A stretch of 64,000 nt of DNA from Cyanobacteria bacterium REEB417 (lineage in GTDB: Bacteria > Cyanobacteriota > Cyanobacteriia > PCC-6307 > Cyanobiaceae). Below are positions 49,901 through 59,339 of this stretch, piece after piece. The notes beneath the pieces are model-generated. The model saw only the letters and a list, made by a program, of their open reading frames with translations, was not told the origin of the DNA and ran no database searches. Location: the NCBI GenBank assembly GCA_018970945.1, contig JAGWVJ010000005.1, positions 30,796 to 94,795 of the forward strand, in the 5' to 3' direction. How positions within the stretch are numbered: the first letter of the stretch is position 1; each line of letters begins with the position of its first letter. The translations under genes were made by a program, and so were the position numbers.

Positions 49901-51170
49901 CCGGGTGGGTCGGGGAGGCCGCCTGAATGCATCCGGCCACCTCGGGCTGCTCAACCCCACGCCGACCCAGCCGCCCCTCTCGGTTTCGCTGGAGCAGGTT
50001 GGCTTCACCCTGCCCCGCATCGAGGGGGTGGCCAACGGCCGGCTGCAGATCGACGGCAGCCTCCGGGACCTGCAGATGGGTGGCGAGCTGGCGATTGATC
50101 GGGGCACCATCAATGCCCAGCGCGGACGGTTGATGCCGTCGCGTCCGGGCGAGCTTGCCAGCGCACCGCGCAAAGGGGTGGCCCAGCTGCTGGAAGAGAA
50201 CTGGGATTTCCAGAAGCCTCTGCTGCTGGTGGGTGCCGAAGTCGAGAGCAACAGCAGCCAGGCGGTGCTCGATGCCGTGCCGCGGTTCAAGCCCCTGGGC
50301 TTCAACGACCTGCGGCTGAAGCTCGGACCCAACCTCAGGATCGGCATTCCCGGGGCGGCGTCGTTCCAGACGGCAGGGCTGCTGCGACTCACCGGCCGCC
50401 TGGATCCGAGCCTGCGCGCCCGTGGCGTGGTGCGCCTGCTGCAGGGGCGCCTGAACCTCTTCACCACCACCTTCAGCCTCGATCCCGAGGCCCCGAATGT
50501 GGCCGTGTTCACCCCGGCCCTGGGCCTGATCCCCTATCTCGACATCGCCATGCGCACCCGGGTGTCCGACAGCCTGTCGGTCACCGGGCAAGCGTTGAGC
50601 GGCACGCCTTCTCTCGCTGAGATCGAGGCCCAGGGGGGGCTGAACTCGCTCAACCAGCTCAACCTGGTGCGCATCACCGTGAGCGTCAGCGGTCCGGCAG
50701 ACCGCCTGGTGCAGAACCTGAAACTGCGCAGCAGCCCGCCATTGCCCGATTCACGCCTGATCGCCCTGATCGGCGGAAACTCACTTGCAGGCCTGAGCGG
50801 CAGTGGGGCCGGCGCCGCGATCGCCACCGTGGTCGGTCAGACCCTGCTGTCGCCAGTGCTGGGGGGTCTCAGCGATGCCTTCGGGCAACGGCTGAGCTTC
50901 GCCCTGTACCCCACCTATGTGAATCCCAACGTGACCAGTCAGGAGGCGTTGCAGTCGCAGCGGCTGGCGCCGCAGCTGGTGCTGGGCTCCGAAATCGGCA
51001 TCGATGTGACGGAGCGGTTCAATGTGTCGGTGCTGGCGGCCCCGAACCGTTCCGACGTCCCCCCCCAGATCAACCTGAATGTTCGCGCCAACGACCTGCT
51101 CACGGTTCAGGGCACGGTCGACACCCAGGGGGCCTGGCAGACCCAGCTGCAACTGTTCTTCCGGTTCTGA
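46953..51170 (+). CDS. TamB/DUF490-like outer-envelope translocation protein
   Basis: About 1405 residues from the GTG at 46953, which has a GGGGAG ribosome-binding site 2 bases upstream; the frame is open to 46347, but that part is antisense to two real genes. A short N-terminal membrane segment is followed by very long repetitive beta-strand sequence (alternating L, Q, R, G) as in TamB. The C-terminal roughly 350 residues hold the DUF490 pattern (G-R-L-D-P-S-L-R-A-R-G, A-L-I-G-G-N-S-L-A-G). Such proteins link the inner and outer membranes for protein or lipid transfer. Confidence 0.88.
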   Translation: MLLPCFRRPLLIGAGALGAAALASACLDRLAEDAFVRVQPGLESNLSVQLDQQVRLGRYLGLRAWGVQLGPVSVSPRGVNRSSLRVERLTMTLAPLASLRQGVPTLLVELGPTTATLEANAHGHYWRAPARSRGQQPPRLDLRARLQQPAAVAIPAQRARYQLTSALALRPDQTRLELRSSLRPQQRGNRTKTGLLQLHARGNWTTQRWQGQLALRQLAIADLANLLPNGPGVRVPGTLDGVLQLRWSDNQPHCGGNLRVQQLVWRGDTAQQVRGLERAELHCSGQRLTLRPTTLRWNTWQALASGSLRWRGADALQVERLALRRGRSWISASGSVAPGLDLRSRLQLHPQDLDGPLPVPGWLGTAPLQGDLSARGSWDKPELKLTARRRQDPLLGSWDGEATWSAGVVRLNQLRSRYLQASGSLPLVLQPGQALRSGLLQLQLALQAFPLQRLRPLVGAQLGGSLQAQGTISGALQALVPDLQLQLTDPAAGPLLLRERWSGHWYGQAGGGGRLEMAAQGPAPQGLLSASLNRRWMPTAVVLRRGTGSLTLQGLPRAYRWQARALLLDGLAWRAGSRGGPHGVRGLLSGSGRLGLQPLAFSGAVTLQRPAVLGLRLQQAELEGRYQDGRYQLQALLRPPGPAQMTLVGRGRWQGAVDLVLQARGLEQTTLQQLADVWPQWQGPGSSPIGSARDLGTLLIDSLGQSVQQQLLLLEQARAELASSGRSGGLPQGNLDQRLRQLQARVDADISLRGPHLNRAWLDLAAKGHLWLATATSDTQLSQEPFVARIEGPLGQGGGKFSLEQLPLSLLALLTPVPSSLRGNLDVAGRYRLGRAQRELSLQLGLSDAELAGTAITMPRGQVDLQGEALRLDLALLAAGSSSSIDLAGLLPLDPDRADLELRIASRGDGLRFLTTLAQPSLQWQQGSADLQLLLRGSVNDPIANGFVRIRDGRIQFIGQAIEDLEATVVFDFEQMLVQSLSARVGRGGRLNASGHLGLLNPTPTQPPLSVSLEQVGFTLPRIEGVANGRLQIDGSLRDLQMGGELAIDRGTINAQRGRLMPSRPGELASAPRKGVAQLLEENWDFQKPLLLVGAEVESNSSQAVLDAVPRFKPLGFNDLRLKLGPNLRIGIPGAASFQTAGLLRLTGRLDPSLRARGVVRLLQGRLNLFTTTFSLDPEAPNVAVFTPALGLIPYLDIAMRTRVSDSLSVTGQALSGTPSLAEIEAQGGLNSLNQLNLVRITVSVSGPADRLVQNLKLRSSPPLPDSRLIALIGGNSLAGLSGSGAGAAIATVVGQTLLSPVLGGLSDAFGQRLSFALYPTYVNPNVTSQEALQSQRLAPQLVLGSEIGIDVTERFNVSVLAAPNRSDVPPQINLNVRANDLLTVQGTVDTQGAWQTQLQLFFRF

Positions 51171-51200
51171 TGCCGATCTGATGAAGGTGAAGCAACCCAG

Positions 51201-52106
51201 ATGAAGCACCCCAGCCAGGCCAGCGGCGACCTCATCGGCATCGATCTGGGCGGCACGGCCATCAAGCTGGGCCGTTTCAGTGAAGCCGGCGACCTGCTGG
51301 CCGAGCTGGAGGTGCCCACCCCCCAACCGGCCATGCCCGGGGCGGTCACCATCGCCATCGCCGAAGCCGTGGCCAAGCTCGATCCCGATCGCCTGGCCGC
51401 GCGGGTCGGCATCGGCCATCCGGGTCCGGCCGACGGGGCGGGTCGGATGGCCCGCATCGCCATCAACCTGCCGGGCTGGGTTGACGTGCCCCTGGCCGAC
51501 TGGCTGGAGCCGATGCTCGATCGGGTGGTCACCTGTGCCAACGACGGCAACTGCGCCGTGCTGGGTGAACACCACAGCGGCGCCGCTCGGGGCTGCAGCG
51601 ATGTGGTGCTGCTGACCCTGGGTACCGGTGTGGGCGGGGGCGTGCTGCTCAATGGAGTCCTGTTCAGCGGTCACCGCGGCGCGGCGGCCGAACCCGGGCT
51701 GATCGGCCTCGACCCGGAGGGTCCGCCGTGCAACAGCGGCAACCGGGGCTCGCTCGAATCGTTCTGCAGCATCCGCGGGCTGCGCCGGCTCAGCCCCCTG
51801 CCCCCCGATGAGCTCAACCGCAGGGCCGACGCGGGCGATGCCGAAGCCCTGGCCGTGTGGCAGCGCTACGGCGCACGGCTGGGCCATGGCATCAGTTCCC
51901 TCGTCTATCTCTTCACCCCCGAACTGGTGCTGGTGGGGGGCGGCCTGGGCGGGGCGAGTCGGCACTTTCTGCCGGCGGTCTGGGAGCAGGTCACAACCCG
52001 TGTGCAGCCGACCAGCCGCGACGGCCTCAGGATCGCCCCGGCCGCGCTGGGCAACGGCGCCGGCCGGCTGGGGGCGGCCCTGCTGGCGGCCCAGCGCTTG
52101 GGATGA
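51201..52106 (+). CDS. ROK-family sugar kinase, degenerate zinc motif
   Basis: 301 residues. The phosphate loop I-D-L-G-G-T-A-I-K, the catalytic Asp in [11 protein letters not shown] (about 115) and [10 protein letters not shown] identify a ROK kinase. The usual zinc site (His, then C-x-C-G-x2-G-C) is reduced to [12 protein letters not shown], with one Cys and no His. The enzyme is probably a glucokinase-like kinase; a second, unrelated glucokinase gene is at 60318. It is followed 7 bp later by proA. Confidence 0.87.
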   Translation: MKHPSQASGDLIGIDLGGTAIKLGRFSEAGDLLAELEVPTPQPAMPGAVTIAIAEAVAKLDPDRLAARVGIGHPGPADGAGRMARIAINLPGWVDVPLADWLEPMLDRVVTCANDGNCAVLGEHHSGAARGCSDVVLLTLGTGVGGGVLLNGVLFSGHRGAAAEPGLIGLDPEGPPCNSGNRGSLESFCSIRGLRRLSPLPPDELNRRADAGDAEALAVWQRYGARLGHGISSLVYLFTPELVLVGGGLGGASRHFLPAVWEQVTTRVQPTSRDGLRIAPAALGNGAGRLGAALLAAQRLG

Positions 52107-52113
52107 TGGCCCC

Positions 52114-53424
52114 ATGAGCACCCCCGTTCCCGATCCGAGCCCCGCGCTGCTGCAGCGGGCCGCCAGCGTGCGCCGCAGCGCCATGGCCCTCGGACAATGC
52201 AGCGACGCCGATCGACGCGCCGCGGTGCTGGCGATGGCCGATGCCCTCGAGGCCGACCAGAGCGCGATCGTGGCGGCCAACCAGGCCGATCTGGAGGCCG
52301 CCGCCAGCGACGGGCTGGCCGAGGCCCTCGTGGCCCGGCTCAGGCTCGACGGCCCCAAGTTGGCCGCAGCCATCGCGGGCGTGCGCCAGGTGGCCCAGCT
52401 GGCCGATCCGGTGGGTGTGCGTCAGCTGCACACCGAGCTGGATGCGGGCCTGGTGCTCGAGCGCGTGAGCGTGCCCCTTGGGGTGCTGGGGGTGATCTTT
52501 GAAGCGCGGCCCGATGCGGTGATGCAGATCGCCTCCCTGGCCATTCGCTCGGGAAACGGCGCCCTGCTCAAGGGCGGCCGCGAGGCCAACCTCAGCTGCG
52601 CGGCGATCATGGCCGCCCTGCAGGCCGGTCTGACCCGCAGCCGCGTCGAACCCACGGCCCTGGAACTGCTCACCAGCCGCGAGGAGAGCCTGGGCCTGCT
52701 CAGGCTCGATGGGCTGGTGGATCTCATCATTCCACGGGGCTCCAACGCTCTGGTGCGCTTCATTCAGGACAACACCCGCATTCCGGTGCTGGGCCATGCC
52801 GACGGGGTCTGCCATCTGGTTGTGGATGCCGCGGCCGACCCCGCCATGGCCCTGCGGCTGGCCCTCGATTCCAAGACCCAGTACCCGGCGGCCTGCAACG
52901 CGATCGAAACCCTGCTGGTGCACCGCGCCATCGCGCCCGCATTCATGCCCAAGGCGATCGCGGCCTTTGCGGCGGCTGGCGTCGAACTGCGTGGCGATGG
53001 GGCGGCCATGGCTCTGGGGGTGAGCAAGGCCGCAAGCGACGACGACTGGAGCTGCGAATACAGCGACCTGATCCTGGCGGTGCGCATTGTCGACGATCTT
53101 GAGGCAGCCCTGGAGCACATCCGCCGCCATGGCTCGCGGCACACCGACGCGATTTGCACCGGCGACCCGGCGGCCGCTGATCGTTTTTTGGCGGCGGTCG
53201 ACAGTGCCGGCGTCTACCTCAACTGCTCGACCCGCTTTGCCGATGGCTTTCGCTACGGCTTCGGGGCCGAGGTGGGCATCAGCACCCAGACCCTGCCGCC
53301 GCGGGGCCCCGTCGGACTGGAAGGTCTGGTCACCTACCGCTACCGGCTGCGGGGCGACGGCCATATTGCCTCTGACTATGCCAGTGGCGCGCGCCGCTTC
53401 AGCCACCGGGCCCTGCCGCTGTGA
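52114..53424 (+). CDS. proA: Gamma-glutamyl phosphate reductase
   Basis: 436 residues of the aldehyde-dehydrogenase superfamily. The catalytic Cys is in [10 protein letters not shown], with cofactor region [13 protein letters not shown] and the family block R-G-S-N-A-L-V-R-F. It reduces glutamyl phosphate to the semialdehyde in proline synthesis. The ATG at 52114 starts the family sequence. The frame extends upstream inside the ROK gene, which is rejected. folB overlaps its stop by 4 bp. Confidence 0.96.
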   Translation: MSTPVPDPSPALLQRAASVRRSAMALGQCSDADRRAAVLAMADALEADQSAIVAANQADLEAAASDGLAEALVARLRLDGPKLAAAIAGVRQVAQLADPVGVRQLHTELDAGLVLERVSVPLGVLGVIFEARPDAVMQIASLAIRSGNGALLKGGREANLSCAAIMAALQAGLTRSRVEPTALELLTSREESLGLLRLDGLVDLIIPRGSNALVRFIQDNTRIPVLGHADGVCHLVVDAAADPAMALRLALDSKTQYPAACNAIETLLVHRAIAPAFMPKAIAAFAAAGVELRGDGAAMALGVSKAASDDDWSCEYSDLILAVRIVDDLEAALEHIRRHGSRHTDAICTGDPAAADRFLAAVDSAGVYLNCSTRFADGFRYGFGAEVGISTQTLPPRGPVGLEGLVTYRYRLRGDGHIASDYASGARRFSHRALPL

Positions 53425-53861
53425 GCGAGGCGATCGTGGATCAGATCGTGGTGCGCGGCCTACGCCTGTGGGCCCACGTGGGGGTGTTTGAACACGAGCG
53501 CGAACTGGGCCAGTGGTTCGAGGTTGATCTGGCCCTCGGCATGGATCTGGCCGCCGCCGCCCGCAGTGATGCCCTGGCCGACACCCTCGACTACGGCCAG
53601 CTGATCACGGCCCTGCAGCAGCAGGCCCGCAGCATCCGCTGCCAGACGCTCGAGCACTACAGCGAACGGATGCTGGATCTGGCCGAAAGACTCCATGGGC
53701 CCGTGCCGATCACGCTGGAGCTGCGCAAATGCCGCGCACCGGTGCCCGGCTTCAGTGGTGTGGTGGCGGTGCGGCGCCAGCGGTTCAGAGCCGCAGCAAC
53801 CAGCCGCGGCGATCATGAAAGTCTGGCTCCGATCCCGGATGCTGCAAAGCCCAGTAGCTGA
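53421..53861 (+). CDS. folB: Dihydroneopterin aldolase
   Basis: 146 residues. The folate-pathway aldolase signatures are [32 protein letters not shown] and the catalytic Lys in [10 protein letters not shown]. The start overlaps the proA stop (GTGA). The last 77 bp overlap the end of the opposing DOMON-like gene. Confidence 0.93.
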   Translation: MSEAIVDQIVVRGLRLWAHVGVFEHERELGQWFEVDLALGMDLAAAARSDALADTLDYGQLITALQQQARSIRCQTLEHYSERMLDLAERLHGPVPITLELRKCRAPVPGFSGVVAVRRQRFRAAATSRGDHESLAPIPDAAKPSS

Positions 53862-54360
53862 GTTCGCCTCCCCGCTGCTCGAGCACCGCTGTGAGGCCCA
53901 GCTCCAGCTCAGCCCCCCCCTGCAACGACTGCCGAAGGTCGGGTGGCAGCGGGCACTGCAGATTCAGCGTGAACAGGGCCTGCATGCAGGTCCGGTCGAA
54001 CGGCAACTGCTGATAGGACGTCTCAATGCGCTGGCCGGCGCGGTATCCATCGAAGCGGTAGACGTTCCAATCGCCTGCCGGTGACAGGTTGAACTCCCAG
54101 TAGGCGCTGCAGCCGGCTGCAGCGATGAAGGCCTCAAAGCAGGTGTGCTTCCAGAGGCCATCGCAACGCTGGGGGGGTGTTCCCGCGCTCCCCTGCCCAA
54201 TCGGCAGCTGCAGTGGCGAGACCGAAGGCTGCCAAGCCAGGTTGAAGCCCAAGCGCAGTCGGCCGTCCTCGATCGCAGCCAGGGCACGCAGGTCTGCGCG
54301 CCCTGCCTCAACCCCTTCCCAACAGCAGAGCAGGAGCGGCAGCGCTGGGATGGCGCTCAT
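53785..54360 (-). CDS. DOMON-like domain protein
   Basis: 191 residues. The central block L-W-K-H-T-C-F-E-A-F and Y-W-E-F-N-L-S-P-A-G-D-W-N-V-Y-R-F-D-G-Y-R is the hallmark of the cyanobacterial DOMON-like family, a beta-sandwich related to haem- or sugar-binding DOMON domains. No signal peptide is seen, so it probably acts in the cytoplasm. Its start overlaps the stop of the sugar-kinase gene by 4 bp, linking it to that unit. Confidence 0.8.
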   Translation of the reverse strand: MSAIPALPLLLCCWEGVEAGRADLRALAAIEDGRLRLGFNLAWQPSVSPLQLPIGQGSAGTPPQRCDGLWKHTCFEAFIAAAGCSAYWEFNLSPAGDWNVYRFDGYRAGQRIETSYQQLPFDRTCMQALFTLNLQCPLPPDLRQSLQGGAELELGLTAVLEQRGGELSYWALQHPGSEPDFHDRRGWLLRL

Positions 54361-55499
54361 GAATCACACAACATGGAGATCAGTTCACGAAGCTCTGGCT
54401 CCTGGGCCTCAATGCTCTCGGCCAGACGGAACTGCACCAGTGCCCGTTCAAGGTTATGACGCGCGTGGTTCACCCTGAAGTAGACGTCACCCTGGAGATG
54501 GTCGCAGAAAAAGCGCATTCCCAGCTCGAAGGGCAACAACCGAACGGCGTCGTAGAGGTGGGCGATGTCGTGGCGTGTGAGCACGGCGCCGGCCTCGTGC
54601 AGGTAGCCGCGGAGCATCGCGGCAGCGAGGTCAAGGTCAAAGCTGACCGCCTCCAGATCGGTGGTTTCCTCGCCAGCGGGGTTGCAGCCCGAACGCAGGG
54701 CATCACCGATGTCGTAATGCAGCAGGCCCGGCTTGACCGTGTCGAGATCCACCATCGCCACAGCACAACCGGTCGCGTTGCACAGCATCACATTGTTGAC
54801 CTTGGGGTCACCGTGAATGGGGCGCAGCCGAAGATGGCCTGCCTCACGGGCCTGCTCGAGCACCGGCACCAGATCCTGGCGTGCCTCCATGAACGCCACA
54901 CAGGCCTGGGCCTGGGGATCGGACAGACGCTGGGCCACGGCTGAGGCGCCGGTTGCGCCGGCAGACAGCACCTCCAGGTAACGCGCGTGGTAACGGGGGG
55001 TCACGTGAAACCCCTCCAGGGTGTCGGCCAACTGCGCGGCCGGCAGATCGTGAATCAGGGCATGAAAGCGCCCCAGAGCCCGACCCACCTCCTGGGCTTC
55101 GCTGCTGTGCTGCAGGCAGTCGAGGCTGTGGGCGCCCTCGATGAAGGTGATCATGCGCCAGGAGCCATTGCCGTGATGCAGCAGATGCCGCGGCGCATCG
55201 AGCTCGGCATGGGCGCCCCCCCGCAACGGCACCGGAGTCGGCACTTGCCAGGGGGGACGATCCCCAGAGGGAATGTCAGCGGCGAGCCGCTGACGGCAGT
55301 GCCGCACAACTGTCTCCAGATTGGCCATCACCAGATCGGGGCGCTCAAACACCGCCGTGTTCAGGCGTTGCAGCACATAACGGCGCCCCCCCGTCACCTC
55401 CACCACATAGGTGGCATTGACATTGCCCGTACCCAGAGGTTCGACGCGCTGTGGCGTCCCCTCGGTGGCAAAGCCACTGGCAAGCTCCAGCAGGTTCAT
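54357..55499 (-). CDS. NahK/APH-family sugar kinase
   Basis: 380 residues of the aminoglycoside-phosphotransferase superfamily. The catalytic I-H-G-D-P-K-V-N-N-V-M-L block is at about 228-239 and the metal-binding D-L-D-T-V at 251-255, followed by G-L-L-H-Y-D-I-G-D-A-L-R-S-G. The arrangement H-G-D-x-K-x-N-N-V with D-L-D-T resembles N-acetylhexosamine 1-kinases. The substrate is not defined. It overlaps both the M3-peptidase stop and the DOMON-gene start by 4 bp. Confidence 0.85.
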   Translation of the reverse strand: MNLLELASGFATEGTPQRVEPLGTGNVNATYVVEVTGGRRYVLQRLNTAVFERPDLVMANLETVVRHCRQRLAADIPSGDRPPWQVPTPVPLRGGAHAELDAPRHLLHHGNGSWRMITFIEGAHSLDCLQHSSEAQEVGRALGRFHALIHDLPAAQLADTLEGFHVTPRYHARYLEVLSAGATGASAVAQRLSDPQAQACVAFMEARQDLVPVLEQAREAGHLRLRPIHGDPKVNNVMLCNATGCAVAMVDLDTVKPGLLHYDIGDALRSGCNPAGEETTDLEAVSFDLDLAAAMLRGYLHEAGAVLTRHDIAHLYDAVRLLPFELGMRFFCDHLQGDVYFRVNHARHNLERALVQFRLAESIEAQEPELRELISMLCDS

Positions 55500-57664
55500 C
55501 CGGCGATGGCGACCAGCCCCGAATGGCGGATCAACGCCTCGGTGCTGGGGGGCCGTCCCCGGAAGGCTTCAAAGATCTCGGCCGGGGCGCGGCTGCCACC
55601 CAGTGACAGCACCGTGTCGCGGAAGCGGCGGCCGGTGGCGACGACCTTGTCTTCCACATCCAGGCCCACCTCTTCAAAGGCGCTGAAGGCATCAGCGCTG
55701 AGCACCTCGGCCCACTTGTAGGAGTAATACCCGGCCGAGTAACCGCCAGCAAAGATGTGGCTGAAGGCGCACAAGAAAGCGTCATCGTCGATCGGCTCGA
55801 GCACGGTGGTGGTGCGGGCCAGCTCGCGCCGCAGCTGCTCGGGGCTCTGGCCACCGTCGACCGTCCAGACACTGTGCAAGCGCAGGTCGGTCAGGGCGAA
55901 GTGCACCTGCCGCAGGGTGGCGCTGCCGCCCATGAAGGTGCGGGCCGCCAGCAGCTTCTGGTACTCGGGCTCGGGCAGGGGTTCGCCGCTCTGCCAGTGG
56001 CGGGCCATGCCCATCAAGGTGGCGCGGTCATAGCACCAGTTCTCCATGAACTGGCTCGGCAGCTCGACGGCGTCCCATTCGACGTTGTTGATGCCGGCGG
56101 CCTGGGGGCGTTCAACGGTGGTGAGCATGTGCTGCAGCCCATGGCCGAACTCATGGAACAGGGTCTCGACCTCGTCAAAGGTCATCAGGCTGGGGGTGTC
56201 CCCCACCGGCGGGCTCTGGTTGCAGATGAGATAGGCCACCGGCAGCACGGGCTCGCCACTGCGGTTGGTGCCGCGCCCCAGGCACTCGTCCATCCAGGCG
56301 CCGCCGCGCTTGCTTCCCGGCCGGCTGAACGGATCGAGGTAGAAGCCCGCCAGGGGTGTGCCGCTAGCGCCGTCAAGCACCCTGAAAAAGCGCACGTCGG
56401 GGTGCCAGCTGGGGGCTTCGCCGGGGTCGGTGGCCATGATTCGGATGTCGAACAGGCGCTGGCACAGGCCGAACAGCCCCTGCAGCACCTGCTCCAGGGG
56501 AAACCAGGGCCGCAGCGCCTCACTGTCGAGCTCAAAGCTCTCCTGCCTTAGCTTTTCGGCCCAACAAGCCACGTCCCAGGGTTGGAAATCCTCGGCCTCG
56601 GGGGCCCCGTGACGGCGGGCGATGGCCCGCAGCGCCTCCAGCTCACGCTGGGCCGCCGGGTGGGCCGCCGCCCGCAGCTCTTCGAGCAGCTGCTCGACCT
56701 CGGCCACCGAGCCGGCCATCTTGGAGGCCAGGCTCACCTCGGCCCAGTTGGCATAGCCAAGCCGCTCGGCCTGGTGGCGCTTGAGCGTCAGGATCTGCTC
56801 GATCAGCGGGGTGTTGTCGAGCTCACCGCGCGAGGCCCTTGCCACCTGGGCCCGGTACACCGCTTCGCGCAGATCACGCCGGGCGCTGTATTTGAGAAAG
56901 GGCACCACCCGCGGCATGTCGAGGCCCATCAACCAGGGGCCCTGCTCGGCGCTGGCCTCGGCATCACCAGGCTGTTGCAGGGCCTGGCGGGCCGACTGGG
57001 CCAGCAGATCCAGCAGGCTGGATGGCAGGCCTGCCACCTGGTCAGCCTGGGTAAGCCTCAGGCTCCAGCCATTGGTGGCATCGAGCACGTGGTTGCTGTA
57101 GCTGGTGGCCAGTTCGGCCAGTTGCTGGCTGGTCGCGTTGAAGGCCTGCTGCTCAGCACCCTCGAGGCCGACACCGCGCAGTTCCATGTCACGCAGCTCG
57201 GCACCCAGAATGCGACGTTGGGTGGTGTCGAGGCCGTTGTGGCCCGCCAGCTGCTGCAGCGCCCGGTAGATGGGGCGGGACTGGCCGGCCCGGTTGCCGA
57301 AGGCCACCACCGCCCCCTGCTGCCGCTGGTGGGCCTCCCGCAGCTCCGGACTGTTGCAAACCCCGTTGAGATGGCTGACCACGCCCCAGCTCCAACGCAG
57401 GCGTTCCCCCAGCTGGTGCAGGGGCTCCATGAGCTCAGCCCAGCCCAGGGGTGCCTGGCCGGGGGCCAGACGCCGCGCAAGGGTGGCCTCAAGCGCATCG
57501 AGCTCAGCGCCGAGTGCAGCCAGGAGCTGGGGGATGGCCTGATCCACCTGCTCCGGGGTGACCGCCATGAAGTCGGGCAGTCCCTCGCCAGCCAGCAAGG
57601 GCAGGACAGCACGCTGGTCTGATGCGCTGGCCGTCGTGCTTTCAGATGCCGTCATGGTGCCCAT
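55496..57664 (-). CDS. prlC: M3-family oligopeptidase
   Basis: About 722 residues from an ATG at 57664 (57655 and 57688 are alternatives). The zinc site H-E-F-G-H with the downstream acidic ligand is in L-F-H-E-F-G-H-G-L-Q-H-M-L. The long helical N-terminal half and its overall length fit the thimet/oligopeptidase A family, which degrades peptides in the cytoplasm. The stop overlaps the start of the sugar-kinase gene. Confidence 0.93.
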   Translation of the reverse strand: MGTMTASESTTASASDQRAVLPLLAGEGLPDFMAVTPEQVDQAIPQLLAALGAELDALEATLARRLAPGQAPLGWAELMEPLHQLGERLRWSWGVVSHLNGVCNSPELREAHQRQQGAVVAFGNRAGQSRPIYRALQQLAGHNGLDTTQRRILGAELRDMELRGVGLEGAEQQAFNATSQQLAELATSYSNHVLDATNGWSLRLTQADQVAGLPSSLLDLLAQSARQALQQPGDAEASAEQGPWLMGLDMPRVVPFLKYSARRDLREAVYRAQVARASRGELDNTPLIEQILTLKRHQAERLGYANWAEVSLASKMAGSVAEVEQLLEELRAAAHPAAQRELEALRAIARRHGAPEAEDFQPWDVACWAEKLRQESFELDSEALRPWFPLEQVLQGLFGLCQRLFDIRIMATDPGEAPSWHPDVRFFRVLDGASGTPLAGFYLDPFSRPGSKRGGAWMDECLGRGTNRSGEPVLPVAYLICNQSPPVGDTPSLMTFDEVETLFHEFGHGLQHMLTTVERPQAAGINNVEWDAVELPSQFMENWCYDRATLMGMARHWQSGEPLPEPEYQKLLAARTFMGGSATLRQVHFALTDLRLHSVWTVDGGQSPEQLRRELARTTTVLEPIDDDAFLCAFSHIFAGGYSAGYYSYKWAEVLSADAFSAFEEVGLDVEDKVVATGRRFRDTVLSLGGSRAPAEIFEAFRGRPPSTEALIRHSGLVAIAG

Positions 57665-57721
57665 GCTGTTGCGTTCATTCCAGCCCATGGGCCCGCGACC
57701 GCGCGGCCAGGGGCAATACGG

Positions 57722-59278
57722 TCAACCGAAGCCCAGGGTCTGGCTGAGGGCCAGGGCCGGGGTGGCTGCCAGACGGGCCGCCAGGGCATTGGTGCCGGCC
57801 TCGTAGAAATCGATGGCGAGGCGGGGCCAGAAGCCGATCGCCAGGGTGGGGACGAGCAACGTCAGGCCGATCACCAGCTCGCGCGGTTTCATGTCACCCG
57901 TGATCGCCAACGCGGGGATGCGGGGCCCGAAAAACACCCGACGGCAGAGTGACAGCAGGTAAACGGGGGTGAGGACCAGACCGATCGCCGCCAGCACGAT
58001 CGTGACCACGCGAAAGCCGACGGTGAAGCCGTCATTGGCCGTGACTCCGAGAAAGACGGTGATCTCACTGACGAAACCACTCATGCCCGGCAGAGCCAGT
58101 GAGGCCAGCGAACTGGCCAAAAAGAAGGCGAAGGTGATCGGCAAAGCCTTCGCCAGTCCGCCCATGTTGGGGATCGACAGGGTCTCGGTGCGCTCGTAGA
58201 AGACACCGGTCACAAAGAACATGGCCGCTGCGATCAGGCCATGGCTGATCATCTGGAGCATGGCGCCGCTAATGCCCAGCGCATCAACAGCTCCGATCCC
58301 CAGCAACACGAAGCCCATGTGGCTCACCGAGCTGCAGGCGATGCGCCGTTTGACGTTGTCCTGGGCGAAGGCGTTGAGCGCCCCATAGACGATGTTGACG
58401 ATGCCCAGAATGATCAAGGCAGGAGCCAGCTGCAGATGGGCCTCGGGCAGCATCTGCACGTTGAAGCGCAGCAGGGCGTAGCCACCCATCTTGAGCAGTA
58501 CCCCGGCCAGGAGCATCGACACCGCCGCATTGGCTTCGCCATGGGCATCGGGCAGCCAGGTGTGCAGCGGGAACATCGGCAGCTTGACCCCGAAGCCGAT
58601 CAGGAAGCCGAGATAACAGAGAAGGCCGAAGACACCTCCGGCCGAGCGGGCCGCCAGCTCACTGAGGTTGAAGGTGAATGGGCCATGGAGCGCCAGGGCC
58701 AGGCCGCTGAGCAGGATCAGCAGCGAGGCGGTAGCGGTGTAAAGAATGAATTTGGTGGCAGCGTACTGACGCTGCTTTCCACCCCAGATGGCGATCAGTA
58801 GGTAGACGGGCACCAGCTCCAGTTCCCAGGCCAGGAAGAACAGCAGAAAGTCCTGGGAGAGAAACACCAGGGCCTGGGCCGAGGCCTGAACCAGCAACAG
58901 GGCGAAGTAGAGCCTGGACTTGCGGGCGATCTTCCAGCTGGCCGCCGTGGTCAGCAGGGTCACCAGACCCGAGAGCACCACCAACGGGGCCGAAAGGCCA
59001 TCGGCCGCCAGGCTCCATTCCAGACCGATCGCGGAAACCCAGCTGACGCGCTCCACCAGCTGCAGGCCCGCAGCCGCCGGGTCGTAGTGGCGGCTGAAAG
59101 CCACCAGCATGAGCACAAAATCAAGGCCCAGTACCGTGAGGGCCAGGCCGCGGGGCATGCGGGCGTCACTGCCGTCGCCGGGCAGCAGGGGCATCAACAG
59201 GGCACCCGCCGCCGGCAACAGCACAATCAACGACAGCCAGGGGAAGGACGCGGCTGCAGCTGGCAGATTCGCGCCCAT
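57722..59278 (-). CDS. ndhD: NDH-1 proton-pumping subunit 4
   Basis: 518 residues from the ATG at 59278, with about 13-14 hydrophobic helices. The antiporter-type signature [15 protein letters not shown] is intact, as is E-L-E-L-V-P. It is a membrane subunit of the cyanobacterial NDH-1 complex used in respiration and cyclic electron flow around photosystem I. The frame extends 76 codons upstream without similarity, so the later start is preferred. It follows thrB by about 60 bp on the same strand. Confidence 0.95.
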   Translation of the reverse strand: MGANLPAAAASFPWLSLIVLLPAAGALLMPLLPGDGSDARMPRGLALTVLGLDFVLMLVAFSRHYDPAAAGLQLVERVSWVSAIGLEWSLAADGLSAPLVVLSGLVTLLTTAASWKIARKSRLYFALLLVQASAQALVFLSQDFLLFFLAWELELVPVYLLIAIWGGKQRQYAATKFILYTATASLLILLSGLALALHGPFTFNLSELAARSAGGVFGLLCYLGFLIGFGVKLPMFPLHTWLPDAHGEANAAVSMLLAGVLLKMGGYALLRFNVQMLPEAHLQLAPALIILGIVNIVYGALNAFAQDNVKRRIACSSVSHMGFVLLGIGAVDALGISGAMLQMISHGLIAAAMFFVTGVFYERTETLSIPNMGGLAKALPITFAFFLASSLASLALPGMSGFVSEITVFLGVTANDGFTVGFRVVTIVLAAIGLVLTPVYLLSLCRRVFFGPRIPALAITGDMKPRELVIGLTLLVPTLAIGFWPRLAIDFYEAGTNALAARLAATPALALSQTLGFG

Positions 59279-59339
59279 ATGGGACCCACTGACTGTTGCG
59301 AAATCTATCAGCCGCCCGATCTCGGCTGGGTAGAAATAC

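Noticed and set aside
50781..52373. 530-residue minus-strand open frame
   Set aside because: Antisense to the TamB-like, ROK and proA genes; no family pattern.
52027..53406. 459-residue minus-strand open frame opposite proA
   Set aside because: proA is certain on the plus strand; long antisense frames are expected at this GC content.
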